From Spongiactinospora rosea (GTDB taxonomy: Bacteria; Actinomycetota; Actinomycetes; Streptosporangiales; Streptosporangiaceae), in NCBI RefSeq assembly GCF_003315795.1, contig NZ_QMEY01000003.1, positions 496,001-560,000 on the forward strand: DNA of 64,000 nt, in the 5' to 3' direction. Shown here one piece after another: positions 35,248 through 44,010 of this stretch. Position numbers and translations under genes: made by a program. The notes beneath the pieces are model-generated. The model was not told where the DNA came from and ran no database searches. It was given only the letters and a program-made list of their open reading frames with translations. Every line of letters begins with the position of its first letter. Positions within the stretch are counted from its first letter, which is position 1.

Positions 35248-36288
35248 ATGCGCATCGGTATGGCACTGGGATACGCGGGGGGATTCAAAGAGACGGTGGC
35301 CGAGCTGGTCGACCACGAAAAGGCCGGGCTCGACATCGTATTCGTCCCCGAGGCGTACACTTTCGACGCCGTCAGCCAGATGGGCTACATCGCGGCCGTG
35401 ACCGAGCGGGTGCGGATCGCCTCCGGCATCCTGCCGATCTACTCCCGCACCCCGGCGTTGCTGGCGATGACCGCGGCCGGGATGGACTACGTCTCCGAGG
35501 GCCGGTTCGTGCTCGGCCTCGGGACGTCCGGGCCGCAGGTCATCGAGGGGTTCCACGGCGTGCCGTACACCGCCCCGGTCGGCCGCACCCGGGAGGTCAT
35601 CGAGATCTGCCGCAAGGTGTGGCGGCGCGAGCGGCTGGAGTACGAGGGCAGGCACTACACCCTGCCGCTGCCCGAGGGCGCGGGCACCGGCCTCGGCAAG
35701 CCGCTCAAGCTGATCAACCACCCGGTGCGCGACCGCATCCCGGTCGTGGTGGCCGCGATCGGGCCGAAGAACGTGGCGCTGGCCGCCGAGCTGGCCGAGG
35801 GCTGGCAGCCGATCTTCTACCTGCCGGAGAGGGCCGGAGCCGTGTGGGACGGGCCACTCGCGGAGGGCCGGGCCCGCCGTGACCCCGAGCTGGGCCCCCT
35901 GGACGTGATCGCGCAGGCCCCGCTGGCCATCGGCGACGACGTGGCCGGGCTGCGGGAGTTCGTCCGGCCGGTGCTCGCGCTCTACATCGGCGGAATGGGC
36001 GCGCGCGGCCGCAACTTCTACAACGACCTGGCCCGCCGCTACGGGTACGAGCGGGAGGCCGAGCGCATCCAGGATCTCTACCTTGCGGGCAAGAAGGACG
36101 AGGCCGCCGCCCAGGTGCCCGCCGAGCTGCTGGAGAAGACCTGCCTGATCGGCCCGGAGGGGTTCGTCCGAGACAGGATCCAGGCGCTGCGGGAGTCGGG
36201 GGTGACCACGCTCAACGTCACGCCGCTCGCGGACACGCCGGGGGAGCGGGTGAAGCTGATCGAGCGGGTCAGAGCCCTGGCCTCCTGA
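35248..36288 (+). CDS. LLM-class (probably F420-dependent) oxidoreductase
   Basis: This 346-residue protein of the bacterial luciferase-like TIM-barrel superfamily starts at ATG with GGAGG 11 nt upstream. Typical features are RIGMALGYAGG at the N-terminus, ERVRIASGILPIYSRTP for the second strand and the flavin region GRFVLGLGTSGPQVIEGFHG. In actinobacteria most such proteins use coenzyme F420, and F420 is itself built from a riboflavin-pathway intermediate. The substrate cannot be predicted. It stands alone on its strand, diverging from the VanJ-like gene and followed by a strong terminator. Confidence 0.88.
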   Translation: MRIGMALGYAGGFKETVAELVDHEKAGLDIVFVPEAYTFDAVSQMGYIAAVTERVRIASGILPIYSRTPALLAMTAAGMDYVSEGRFVLGLGTSGPQVIEGFHGVPYTAPVGRTREVIEICRKVWRRERLEYEGRHYTLPLPEGAGTGLGKPLKLINHPVRDRIPVVVAAIGPKNVALAAELAEGWQPIFYLPERAGAVWDGPLAEGRARRDPELGPLDVIAQAPLAIGDDVAGLREFVRPVLALYIGGMGARGRNFYNDLARRYGYEREAERIQDLYLAGKKDEAAAQVPAELLEKTCLIGPEGFVRDRIQALRESGVTTLNVTPLADTPGERVKLIERVRALAS

Positions 36289-36306
36289 GGCAGAGCCCGG
36301 AGGCAA

Positions 36307-36337
36307 GGCCCCCGCCCTGCGGGACAGGGCGGGGGCC
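36307..36337 (+). terminator. Intrinsic terminator after the LLM oxidoreductase
   Basis: GGCCCCCGCCCTG (36307-36319) and its perfect complement (36325-36337) form a 13-bp stem around CGGGA, 19 bp after the stop. No T tract. The following 245 bp to pepP are relatively AT-rich and probably hold the pepP promoter (TTGACT at 36439 without a clear -10). Confidence 0.8.
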
Positions 36338-36582
36338 GCTGCCGTGCATCAGGGCACGGGGCCCCACGGCGGGCCGCACCCGACAGGGAGGAGAGGCGAG
36401 TCCGGCCGCCGAGATGGACAACTTATCGCACAATCGGCTTGACTTTTAGTCATATCCGAAAGTCATGGAATTGATCGTTTTATGGCAGAGCTGTCTTTCT
36501 TGCGGGCTTCTGCCGTACGTATCGAGAGTCTTGCCCGGCGGGTCCTTGCCGTACGTTATGCCGCGTGCCGTACATTCGGCGC

Positions 36583-37653
36583 ATGTCCGCCAACCACCAC
36601 GAGCGCCGCAGGCGCCTGTCCGGGCTGCTGCCCCCCGCCGGCGTCGAGGCGATCCTGGTCACCAAGCCCGTCAACGTCCGCTACCTCACCGGCCTGGTCA
36701 GCAGCAACGCCGCGCTGCTGGTGACGGCCGCGGGCGGGGCGGCGCTGGCCACCGACCTGCGCTACTTCGAGGCGGCCCGGAAGATGTGCGCGGACATCGA
36801 GGTCATCGAGGGGCGCGACACCGCCGGTGTGCTCGCCAGGCGCGCAGGCCCGGTACGGCTGGCGGTCGAGGGCCACCACCTGCCGGTCGCCGAGTTCCGC
36901 AGGATCGCCCCGGAAGCGGAGGCCGGCGAGCCGCTGCCGCTCTCCGGGCTGGTGGAAGAAGTGCGCACGGTCAAGGACGAGGCCGAGATCGACCTGCTCC
37001 GCACCGCGTGCGCGATCACCGACCAGGCGCTGGCCGACGTGCTGGCGGCGATCAGGCCCGGGGTGACCGAGCGGGCGATCGCCCGCATGCTGCAGGGCCG
37101 GATGCTCGAACTCGGCGCGGAGAAGGCCGCCTTCGACACCATCGTGGCCGCGGGCCCGAACGGCGCGGTGCCGCACCACTCGCCCACCGACCGGCCGGTC
37201 GCCCCGGGCGATTTCGTCACGATGGACTTCGGCGCGCTGCACGCGGGCTACCACGCCGACATGACCAGGACCGTGATGGTCGGCCCGCCCGCCGACTGGC
37301 AGCGTGAGCTGTACGAACTCGTCCGCACCGCGCAACGCGCGGGCAGGGACGCGGTCAGGCCCGGGGCCACCGCCCACGACCTGGACGCCGCCGCCCGCGA
37401 TCTGATCACCGAGGCCGGGCACGGCGAGCACTTCGGGCACGGTCTCGGGCACGGCATCGGCCTGGAGATCCACGAGGTTCCGTTTCTGGGCCCGGACAAG
37501 CCCGGTAGGATAGAGGATCGAGTTCCGATCACCGTTGAGCCGGGGGTCTACCTCCCCGGTAGGGGCGGGGTTCGCATCGAGGACACGCTCGTGACGCGCG
37601 TCGACCGACCGGAGCTCCTCACCCAGACGACCAGAGAGCTGCTGATCCTCTAA
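36583..37653 (+). CDS. Xaa-Pro aminopeptidase/dipeptidase (M24 family)
   Basis: This 356-residue metallopeptidase has the N-terminal creatinase-like domain ([20 protein letters not shown]) and a C-terminal pita-bread domain. The five metal ligands are visible: Asp in [11 protein letters not shown], Asp in HADMTRTV, His in [15 protein letters not shown], and Glu in [11 protein letters not shown] and in RIEDT. It cleaves next to proline and is found directly before efp in many bacteria, an apt pairing because EF-P relieves stalling at proline stretches. The ATG at 36583 is used; an ATG 18 nt earlier is less likely. No strong ribosome site is visible. Confidence 0.93.
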   Translation: MSANHHERRRRLSGLLPPAGVEAILVTKPVNVRYLTGLVSSNAALLVTAAGGAALATDLRYFEAARKMCADIEVIEGRDTAGVLARRAGPVRLAVEGHHLPVAEFRRIAPEAEAGEPLPLSGLVEEVRTVKDEAEIDLLRTACAITDQALADVLAAIRPGVTERAIARMLQGRMLELGAEKAAFDTIVAAGPNGAVPHHSPTDRPVAPGDFVTMDFGALHAGYHADMTRTVMVGPPADWQRELYELVRTAQRAGRDAVRPGATAHDLDAAARDLITEAGHGEHFGHGLGHGIGLEIHEVPFLGPDKPGRIEDRVPITVEPGVYLPGRGGVRIEDTLVTRVDRPELLTQTTRELLIL

Positions 37654-37688
37654 GGCGGGAGTGGCAGCCGTACGCAGGAGACAAGCGA

Positions 37689-38249
37689 GTGGCGACGACC
37701 AACGACCTCAAGAACGGCATCGTACTTCGGCTGGACGGCGGCGAGCTGTGGACGGTCGTCGAGTTCCAGCACGTCAAGCCCGGTAAGGGCGGCGCGTTCG
37801 TGCGCACCAAGCTCAAGCACGTCCTGTCCGGCAAAGTCGTCGACAAGACCTTCAACGCCGGGGTGAAGGTCGAGGTCGCCAACGTCGACAAGCGGGAGAT
37901 GCAGTACTCCTACCCCGACGGTGACGACTTCGTGTTCATGGACACCGAGACCTACGACATGGTCAACGTCCCGCGCGCCACCGTCGGCTCCGCCGCCGAC
38001 TACCTGCTGGAGAACACCCTGGCCACGGTGGCCTTCAACGACGGCGCGGCGCTCTACATCGAGCTGCCCGCCGCGGTCGAGCTGACCGTGTCGCACACCG
38101 AGCCGGGCCTGCAGGGCGACCGCTCCACCGGCGGTACCAAGCCCGCCACGCTGGAGACCGGCGCGGAGATCAAGGTCCCGCTGTTCATCACCACCGGAGA
38201 GAAGGTCAAGGTCGACACCCGCACCGGCGACTACCTCGGCCGCGCCTGA
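37689..38249 (+). CDS. efp: Elongation factor P
   Basis: This 186-residue translation factor stimulates peptide-bond formation at consecutive prolines. It has the three-domain layout: N-terminal KOW-like domain with the tip loop [16 protein letters not shown] (the Lys being the residue modified in some bacteria), central OB domain ([20 protein letters not shown]) and C-terminal OB domain ending GDYLGRA. The GTG start has AGGAG upstream. No epmA/epmB-type modifying genes are nearby. Its stop overlaps the nusB start by one base (TGATG). Confidence 0.98.
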   Translation: MATTNDLKNGIVLRLDGGELWTVVEFQHVKPGKGGAFVRTKLKHVLSGKVVDKTFNAGVKVEVANVDKREMQYSYPDGDDFVFMDTETYDMVNVPRATVGSAADYLLENTLATVAFNDGAALYIELPAAVELTVSHTEPGLQGDRSTGGTKPATLETGAEIKVPLFITTGEKVKVDTRTGDYLGRA

Positions 38250-38659
38250 TGACCGCACGGGGCAAGGCCCGCAGGCGAGCCCTGGACATCCTCTTCGAGG
38301 CGGAGCTGCGCGGCGAGGATCCGGGCAGGATCCTCGCCGAGCGGCTGGAGCGTGCCGAACCACCGGTCAACGAGTACACCGCCGCGCTCGTGGAGGGCGT
38401 GGTGCGCCACCTGCCCAGGATCGACGAGCTGATCTCGACCTACTCCGAGGGCTGGAGCCTGGACCGCATGCCCGCGGTGGACCGCAACGTGCTCCGCGGC
38501 GGCTCCTACGAGCTGCTGTGGATGCCCGACGTCCCGGAGGGCGTGGTGATCAGCGAGTGGGTGCACCTGGCCTCGGAGCTGTCCACCGACGAGTCCCCCC
38601 AGTTCATCAACGGCATTCTGGCCCGGTTCAAGGAGCTCAAGCCCAGCCTCAGCCTGTGA
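38249..38659 (+). CDS. nusB: Transcription antitermination factor NusB
   Basis: This 136-residue all-helical RNA-binding protein, with NusE/S10, binds boxA RNA and prevents early termination of rRNA transcripts. It begins TARGKARRRALDILFEAELR, the conserved arginine-rich first helix, and contains DRNVLRGGSYELLWMPDVP and FINGILARF near the end. Length is standard. The ATG shares a base with the efp stop, so the two are translationally coupled. efp-nusB adjacency is widespread in bacteria. Confidence 0.97.
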   Translation: MTARGKARRRALDILFEAELRGEDPGRILAERLERAEPPVNEYTAALVEGVVRHLPRIDELISTYSEGWSLDRMPAVDRNVLRGGSYELLWMPDVPEGVVISEWVHLASELSTDESPQFINGILARFKELKPSLSL

Positions 38660-38736
38660 GGACCGGCCGCCCGGCGTAGGCTGGGGCGCGTGGGACGCCC
38701 TTGGACCTGAGGGCGCGGTCGAGGGAGGCTGGGACG

Positions 38737-39498
38737 TTGCGGACCGAAGGTGTGACCCGGCAGGCGGCCGTGCCTGCGGCGCGGACCGCCGTGCTGTGGG
38801 ACGCGTTGCGGGCGGTGTTGGCCGAGCGGGCCTCCGCCACCGGGCGCGCACGGCTCGACATCATCGACGCCGGGGGCGGTACGGGCGGTTTCGCCGTGCC
38901 CCTGGCGGGGCTGGGGCACGCGGTCACCGTGGTGGACCCGAGCCCCGACTCGCTCGCCGCGCTGGAGCGGCGCGCGGCCGAGGCGGGTGTGGGCGTGCGC
39001 GCGTTGCAGGGCGATGCCGCCGACCTCGGCGACCTGCTTCCCGAGGGCGGCGCGGACCTGGTGCTGTGCCACAGCGTGCTCGAGTACGTCGATGACCCGG
39101 CGGGCGCGCTGCGGGCGGTGGCCCGCCTGCTGCGGCCGGGCGGCGTGGTGAGCCTGCTCGCCGCCAATCCGGTCGCCACGGCCGTCCACCGGGCGCTGAG
39201 CGGGCGGTTCGAGGAGGCCAGGCTGGTCCTCGGCGACGCCGAGGGGCGCTGGGGCGACCGCGACCCGACCCCGCGCCGGTTCACCGGCGAAGGGCTGGAG
39301 GCGCTGCTGGCCGCCACCGGCTTCGCGGTGGGCGAGGTGCACGGCGTGCGGATCTTCGCCGACCTGGTGCCGAGCCGGCTCGTGGACGGCGAGCCCGGCG
39401 CGGCGGAGGCCCTTGTCGCGCTGGAACGTGCCGCCGCGGCCCATCCGGTGCTGCGGGAGATCGCCACCCAGACGCACGTCCTGGCGACCCTCGGGTAG
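38737..39498 (+). CDS. SAM-dependent class I methyltransferase
   Basis: A ~253-residue Rossmann-fold methyltransferase. Motif I is IIDAGGGTGGFAVPLA, followed by VTVVDPSPDSLAAL, the acidic D in LQGDAADL and LCHSVLEYVDDP. The fold resembles the Mg-protoporphyrin/SmtA group often found beside dinB in actinobacteria, but the substrate is unknown. I chose the TTG at 38737, with GGGAGG 9 nt upstream, over an earlier TTG. A TAGGCT -10-like element lies at 38677, giving a leader of about 50 nt. Confidence 0.85.
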   Translation: MRTEGVTRQAAVPAARTAVLWDALRAVLAERASATGRARLDIIDAGGGTGGFAVPLAGLGHAVTVVDPSPDSLAALERRAAEAGVGVRALQGDAADLGDLLPEGGADLVLCHSVLEYVDDPAGALRAVARLLRPGGVVSLLAANPVATAVHRALSGRFEEARLVLGDAEGRWGDRDPTPRRFTGEGLEALLAATGFAVGEVHGVRIFADLVPSRLVDGEPGAAEALVALERAAAAHPVLREIATQTHVLATLG

Positions 39499-39507
39499 GC
39501 CGCCTGC

Positions 39508-39523
39508 TCGAACGCGCGTTCGC
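39508..39523 (+). promoter_or_regulatory. LexA binding site (SOS box) before dinB
   Basis: TCGAACGCGCGTTCGC matches the actinobacterial/Gram-positive LexA palindrome TCGAAC-N4-GTTCGA at 11 of 12 fixed positions. It directly abuts the -10 element, so LexA binding would block polymerase. Confidence 0.85.
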
Positions 39524-39524
39524 C

Positions 39525-39530
39525 TAGGAT
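39525..39530 (+). promoter_or_regulatory. Leaderless-type -10 element of dinB
   Basis: TAGGAT is followed by 6 nt and then the dinB GTG. With no ribosome site, the mRNA should begin at or next to the start codon. Confidence 0.6.
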
Positions 39531-39536
39531 GGTGCC

Positions 39537-40775
39537 GTGTCCCGCAAACAGCAGGTCCCCAGGGTCATCACGACGGGGTCGGCCGACGACACCGGCTGCC
39601 CCATCCTGCATGTTGACATGGACGCGTTCTACGCGAGCGTCGAGCTGCTCGACCGGCCGGAGCTGGCCGGCACCCCGGTGATCATCGGCGCGGCCGGGGC
39701 GCGCGGCGTGGTGCTCAGCGCCACCTACGAGGCCAGGCGCTACGGCGTGCACTCCGCAATGCCGATGACCCGCGCGATGCGGCTGTGCCCGCAGGCCACG
39801 ATCATCCCGCCCAGTCACGGAAAGTACTCGGCGGTGTCCCGCGGCGTGATGGAGATCTTCCACGCGGTGACGCCCCAGGTGGAGCCGATCGCCTCCGACG
39901 AGGCGTTCCTGGACGTCGGCGGCGCGCGGCGCAGGCTGGGTTCGCCCGCCCGGGTGGCCGCGCTGATCCGGACCCAGGTCGCCGAGCGCTTCGGCATCAC
40001 CTGCTCGGTGGGCGTGGCCAGCAGCAAATTCGTAGCAAAACTGGCATCTCGCCAGTGCAAGCCGGACGGCCTGCTGGTGGTCCCCGCCGACGGGGTGGTG
40101 GAGTTCCTGCACCCGCTTCCGGTCGGGGCGCTGTGGGGGGTCGGCGACCGCACCGAGGAGGCCCTGCTGCGGCTGGGCATCAAGACGGTGGGCGATCTGG
40201 CCAGGGTGCCGGTGACCACGCTGCGCCGGGAGCTGGGCCACGCCGCGGGCGGCCACCTGGCCGCCCTGGCCTGGGGCCGCGACGAGCGGGAGGTGACCCC
40301 GCACGTCCCGGACAAGAGCATCGGCGCGGAGGAGACCTTCGCGGCCGACGTCGATGATCCGGAGACGATCCGCAGGGAGCTGCTGCGCCTGTCGGAGAAG
40401 GTCGCGGCGCGGCTGCGCGCGGGCGGTCACGTCGGCCGCACGGTCAGTGTCAAGCTCCGCCGCGCCGATTTCACCACCATCACGCGTTCGCGCACCCTGC
40501 GCGAGGCGACCGACGTCGCGCAGGAGATTTACGTCACAGCCTGCGAACTTTACGCCGCCGCGGACCTCGCGCGGGTGCGGCTGCGGCTGGTCGGAGTGCG
40601 AATGGAGAACCTCCTGAGGGCCGAGGCATCCGTGCGTCAGCTTACTCTTGGAGAACGAGAGTCCGGCTGGAGGGAGGCGGAACGCGCGATGGACAAGGCG
40701 GTCGCGAGGTTCGGCCCGGGGGCGGTGCGCCCGGCCTCGCTGGTGCGGCCAAAGTTTGATGGAATAGATCTATGA
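39537..40775 (+). CDS. dinB: DNA polymerase IV (Y family)
   Basis: This 412-residue translesion polymerase has the Y-family active site DMDAFYASVE in the palm and SDEAFLDV for the other metal-binding carboxylates. The finger motif is VLSATYEARRYGVHSAMP and the thumb helix-hairpin-helix is ALWGVGDRTEEALLRLGIKTV. A full little-finger domain follows. The GTG start is supported by the leaderless promoter spacing. The SOS box just upstream indicates induction by DNA damage through LexA. The C-terminal end lacks an obvious QLxLF-type beta-clamp peptide, but QLTLG near residue 365 may serve. Confidence 0.96.
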   Translation: MSRKQQVPRVITTGSADDTGCPILHVDMDAFYASVELLDRPELAGTPVIIGAAGARGVVLSATYEARRYGVHSAMPMTRAMRLCPQATIIPPSHGKYSAVSRGVMEIFHAVTPQVEPIASDEAFLDVGGARRRLGSPARVAALIRTQVAERFGITCSVGVASSKFVAKLASRQCKPDGLLVVPADGVVEFLHPLPVGALWGVGDRTEEALLRLGIKTVGDLARVPVTTLRRELGHAAGGHLAALAWGRDEREVTPHVPDKSIGAEETFAADVDDPETIRRELLRLSEKVAARLRAGGHVGRTVSVKLRRADFTTITRSRTLREATDVAQEIYVTACELYAAADLARVRLRLVGVRMENLLRAEASVRQLTLGERESGWREAERAMDKAVARFGPGAVRPASLVRPKFDGIDL

Positions 40776-40810
40776 CGTCACCTCCGGTTTGGTCTACGTT
40801 GGACGTTTTC

Positions 40811-40839
40811 TTTCGCCCGCGTCTACAGCCTCGTATTCT
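40811..40839 (+). promoter_or_regulatory. Candidate promoter for the DUF3040 gene
   Basis: TTTCGC (40811-40816) and TATTCT (40834-40839) are 17 bp apart, about 80 bp before the start codon. Confidence 0.4.
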
Positions 40840-40922
40840 GGGGATAACCGACCGCGAGGTTCGGACACCCCGTGTCGTCCGTTGCCGTCTTCCCCGTCCT
40901 GGGGCCGTCCTTGGGAGGCGCC

Positions 40923-41342
40923 GTGCCGCTCTCTGAGCACGAGCAGCGCTTGCTCGACCAGATCGAGCAGGCCCTCTACGCCGAGGACCCGAAGTGGGCC
41001 AATACCGTACGAATCCGCGACCCCCGTAACCACTACAAGCGCCGCCTCGTGAAGGCCAGCATCGGCTTCCTTCTCGGCGTCGTCCTGCTGATGGTCGGCG
41101 TCGTGTCGCAGCTCATCCTGCTCGGTGTCGGCGGCTTCGTGGTCATGCTCCTGGCGTGTCTTTGGGGCTTGTCGAGCTGGAAGAAGATGAACGGGTTCGG
41201 TGACGGCTCGCCGTCACCGGCGCCGGGCCAGCCCGGCGCCGCACCTCCCGGCCGTCCGGCCGGTGGGCGGCGCGGCGGTCCGCGGCCCAGCTTCATGGAA
41301 CGCATGGAGGAGCGCTGGCGGCGCCGCCACGACGAGCGCTGA
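40923..41342 (+). CDS. DUF3040 membrane protein
   Basis: This 139-residue protein begins MPLSEHEQRLLDQIEQAL, the hallmark of the DUF3040 family, which is restricted to actinobacteria and commonly lies beside the dcw cluster. A cytoplasmic N-terminal segment is followed by two membrane helices (IGFLLGVVLLMVGVVSQ and LILLGVGGFVVMLLACLWG). The C-terminal tail is Gly/Pro-rich and then Arg-rich (MERMEERWRRRHDER). The GTG at 40923 has GGAGG 4 nt upstream. No function is known, though its place suggests a link to cell envelope or division. A strong bidirectional terminator follows. Confidence 0.9.
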   Translation: MPLSEHEQRLLDQIEQALYAEDPKWANTVRIRDPRNHYKRRLVKASIGFLLGVVLLMVGVVSQLILLGVGGFVVMLLACLWGLSSWKKMNGFGDGSPSPAPGQPGAAPPGRPAGGRRGGPRPSFMERMEERWRRRHDER

Positions 41343-41442
41343 GCGACCGCTCCGCGACGCCGTACGACCGGCCGGACCCCTCCTGCGTCTCTTCGTCCCC
41401 TTCGCCCACCGGCGCGGGGGAGCAGATCATGGCGAGAGAACG

Positions 41443-41479
41443 AACGTGGCCGCCCCCGCAGCGCGGGGGCGGCCACGTT
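41443..41479. terminator. Bidirectional terminator between DUF3040 and the transglutaminase gene
   Basis: A perfect 17-bp GC-rich inverted repeat (41443-41459 with 41463-41479) with a 3-nt AGC loop, in the convergent gap. AA on one flank and TT on the other give short U runs in both directions. Confidence 0.9.
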
Positions 41480-41498
41480 TCGTGGGCGCCGTCGGTGC

Positions 41499-43922
41499 TC
41501 AGCCCGGCGTCTTGCGCACCCGCAGGCTCTCCAGCCGGTCGAACCCGTCCAGCAGCCGCCCGCCGACCAGGCGCAGCCGCCGCAGCATCGACGGCGGCAG
41601 CAGTACCGCCCTGATCCGCCGCCCGCGTGAGGCCGTGGCGGCCAGCGCGCGGCGCACCCGCCGCAGATCCTCGCCCATCGGCCGCTGGTCACCGGGCGAC
41701 CTGGCGAACAGCATCCGCTCGGTCGCCGTGGCGATCCGCTCGATCGCCGCCGCGGCCAGCGGGTCGAAGCCGTGCTCGGCGGCCAGCCTGCGGCTCAGCG
41801 CCCGCGGCGTCTCACTGGCCCCCCGGCTCAGCCCGTAGTCGTACAGCGCGTCGTCGAACTCCGCCCACGCCGCCGACACCGGCGAGGACCGCCTGACCGT
41901 CCGCACGCCGACGGACGGCTGGGAACCGCCTCCCGGCCCTGGGTCGTCCGCGACGGGCCTTCCCACGACCCGCAGCCGCCGCCTGCGCACGAACACCCGC
42001 AGCGCCGCCGGGATCAGCACGATCAGCAGCAGCACCAGCGCGCCCGTGCCGATCCGGCCGCCCACGGACGTGGTCTCCTCCGGCGCGGCCGGGGTGATCG
42101 TGCCCTCCCGGTCGAGCAGCGCCGGGTTGCGCGGGCGTTCCGGCGTGCCGCTGGTCGTACCGGTCTCCTCGTCCTCGCCGCCGGCCGGGCCGGGGGAGGA
42201 GGTGGCCGGGCCGGGCTCGTCGGGCGGCGGCATGCTGTAGTCGGGCGCGCGCGCCGTGCCCTGTCCCGCCGTCCCCGAGGGGGTCGGCTCGAAGGGGAGC
42301 CAGCCCACGCCCTCGAAGTACAGCTCGGGCCAGGCATGCATATCGTGCGTGCCGACCTGCCAGCGCCCGCCGCCCAGCGGCGTGCCGCCGGTGTAGCCGA
42401 CCGCCACCCGGGCCGGGACGCCCAGGGTGCGCGCCATCACGGCCATCGCCGCGGCGAACTGCTCGCAGTACCCCACCCTGCTGCTGGTCAGGAAGTCCAG
42501 CAGCGCGGAGTTGCTGTGGCCGCTCTTGGTGTTCACGCTGTAGGAGAAGTTCCCGTCGTCGGTGAACCACTCCTGCAGCCGGACGGCCTTCTCATAAGGG
42601 GTCTTCCGGTTCCTGGTGACGCGTTCGGCCTCCTGGCGCACCTGCGGCGGCAGCCCCCGCGGCAGCGCCAGATAGCGCGCGGCGACCTCCGGGACCGGCT
42701 CGCCCGACTCCTTCAGCCGGTCGGCGGTGGCCTTCGGCTCGCCGCTGATCACCTGGTAGCGCAGGCCCCGCGTGGAGTCGCGGGTGGAGAAGACCATGAG
42801 CGAGGTACGGTCGGCCCGCCAGTCGCCCTCCGCGGTCACCCGCAGCGGCGGGTACGGCAGCGGCAGGAACTCCACGTCCAGATCATCACTGATCTGGATG
42901 TCGGTCTTGACCTGCCGGTCCTGCGGGCTGGGGGTCAGCCCGGGCGGCGCGGGCAGCGGCCCGTTCTCCACCCGGTTCTCCGGGGTCCCCGACGGGTTGG
43001 ACATGGTCCACACGTCGCTGTTGAACGTGTCCAGCGCGTACAGCCGCAGGTACCTCGGCACGTTGTCGTCATTGGCGTACGTGAGGACGGGCGTGTTCTC
43101 CGGCAGCGTGAGCTGCCCCTTCAGCCCCACGATCGGGTTGGGGATGCTGATCGTGTTGCCCTCGCCCCTGCCGTCGCCCGCGCCGACGCCGAAGGTGAAC
43201 AGCGGGTTGGGTTCGAGCGTCGGCACCAGCGCGGGCACCAGCACGGCCAGCCCGATCGCCGTCACCCCGATCCGCTTGCCGGACAGCCGCAACTGCCCGC
43301 TGTCGCCCTCCCGCCTGGCGGCCGTGCCGCGCATCCGGCGGACCAGCACCGCCCGGCCCCAGTGGCCGATCCGCTCCCGGCCGTCGGCGAGCAGCAGCGC
43401 GGTGAACCCCAGCGCCGCCACGATGAACGCCGGCCAGGGGATCTGGTCGGTGACGATCTCGGCCGGCACCACGAACAGCGCGAGCAGCGGCAGCCCCGCG
43501 AGCGCGGCCCGGCGCAGCCGTACCGCCAGCAGGTCCACCGCGACGGCGATCAGCCCGATGCCCAGCGCGGTGAACAGCATGATCGACGGGTTGGCCGGGA
43601 CCGGCGGGGCGTAGCGCTGGATGTCCTGGAAGCCGTCCTCGACCAGGCGGGCCAGGGCGATCACGGAGTCGCTGGTGGGCACCACCATGGCCCACGCCTC
43701 ATCCCCGGCGAACGCGGCGGTCAGGTAGATCCACAGCCCGGCGAGCTGGGCGAGCGCCGACAGCCAGGCCGGTACGGCCAGCCGGGAGGCGATCACCCCC
43801 ACCGCGCCGATCACCACGATCGCGCCGAGGGTGGTCCACAGCCAGGCCCCTCCGGAGAAGAGCTGGTACAACGTCGTGGCGACGGCCATCGTGGCCAGCG
43901 CCGCGGTGATCGGAAGTCTCAT
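41499..43922 (-). CDS. TgpA-type membrane transglutaminase-like protein
   Basis: A ~807-residue membrane protein. Six or so N-terminal helices precede a large extracytoplasmic region with a transglutaminase-like cysteine protease fold. The catalytic Cys lies in GYCEQFAAAMAVMAR, the His in GTHDMHAWPELYF, and a likely third residue in LPFEPTPSG. A Pro/Thr-rich linker, one more membrane helix (ALVLLLIVLIPAALRVFV) and a cytoplasmic tail follow. The ATG at 43922 is preceded by GGAGGTGGGG. It is the third gene of a MoxR-DUF58-transglutaminase operon found in many bacteria. The role is unknown, presumably in the cell envelope. The start lies in a four-copy repeat of ribosome site plus ATG. Confidence 0.9.
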   Translation of the reverse strand: MRLPITAALATMAVATTLYQLFSGGAWLWTTLGAIVVIGAVGVIASRLAVPAWLSALAQLAGLWIYLTAAFAGDEAWAMVVPTSDSVIALARLVEDGFQDIQRYAPPVPANPSIMLFTALGIGLIAVAVDLLAVRLRRAALAGLPLLALFVVPAEIVTDQIPWPAFIVAALGFTALLLADGRERIGHWGRAVLVRRMRGTAARREGDSGQLRLSGKRIGVTAIGLAVLVPALVPTLEPNPLFTFGVGAGDGRGEGNTISIPNPIVGLKGQLTLPENTPVLTYANDDNVPRYLRLYALDTFNSDVWTMSNPSGTPENRVENGPLPAPPGLTPSPQDRQVKTDIQISDDLDVEFLPLPYPPLRVTAEGDWRADRTSLMVFSTRDSTRGLRYQVISGEPKATADRLKESGEPVPEVAARYLALPRGLPPQVRQEAERVTRNRKTPYEKAVRLQEWFTDDGNFSYSVNTKSGHSNSALLDFLTSSRVGYCEQFAAAMAVMARTLGVPARVAVGYTGGTPLGGGRWQVGTHDMHAWPELYFEGVGWLPFEPTPSGTAGQGTARAPDYSMPPPDEPGPATSSPGPAGGEDEETGTTSGTPERPRNPALLDREGTITPAAPEETTSVGGRIGTGALVLLLIVLIPAALRVFVRRRRLRVVGRPVADDPGPGGGSQPSVGVRTVRRSSPVSAAWAEFDDALYDYGLSRGASETPRALSRRLAAEHGFDPLAAAAIERIATATERMLFARSPGDQRPMGEDLRRVRRALAATASRGRRIRAVLLPPSMLRRLRLVGGRLLDGFDRLESLRVRKTPG

Positions 43923-43999
43923 TCCCCACCTCCGCCGGCTGTGCTCATTCGCCACCTCCGCCGGCAGTTCTCATTGGCCCTTCCGGCGGCAGTTCTCAT
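43919..43999 (-). CDS. 26-residue mini-ORF linking DUF58 and transglutaminase genes
   Basis: This frame starts in the DUF58 stop codon (ATGA at 43999-43996) and ends in the transglutaminase start codon (ATGA at 43922-43919). It has GGAGG 5 nt before its ATG, inside the last codons of DUF58. The peptide (MRTAAGRANENC, then Arg-rich, ending AGGGGE) has no domain. Codon use is far from that of real genes here, so a functional peptide is unlikely. The exact fit at both ends suggests that it lets terminating ribosomes reach the next gene. Confidence 0.35.
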   Translation of the reverse strand: MRTAAGRANENCRRRWRMSTAGGGGE

Positions 44000-44010
44000 T
44001 GGCCACCTCC
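43920..44010 (-). repeat. Four tandem copies of a ribosome site plus ATG
   Basis: On the - strand the cassettes are GGAGGTGGCCAATG, GGAAGGGCCAATG, GGAGGTGGCGAATG and GGAGGTGGGGAATG, spaced 25, 26 and 26 bp apart. Each is followed by AGA or AGC and a GCCGCC/GCCGGC block. The last copy drives the transglutaminase gene. Because 26 is not a multiple of three, the ATGs are in different frames. Confidence 0.92.
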
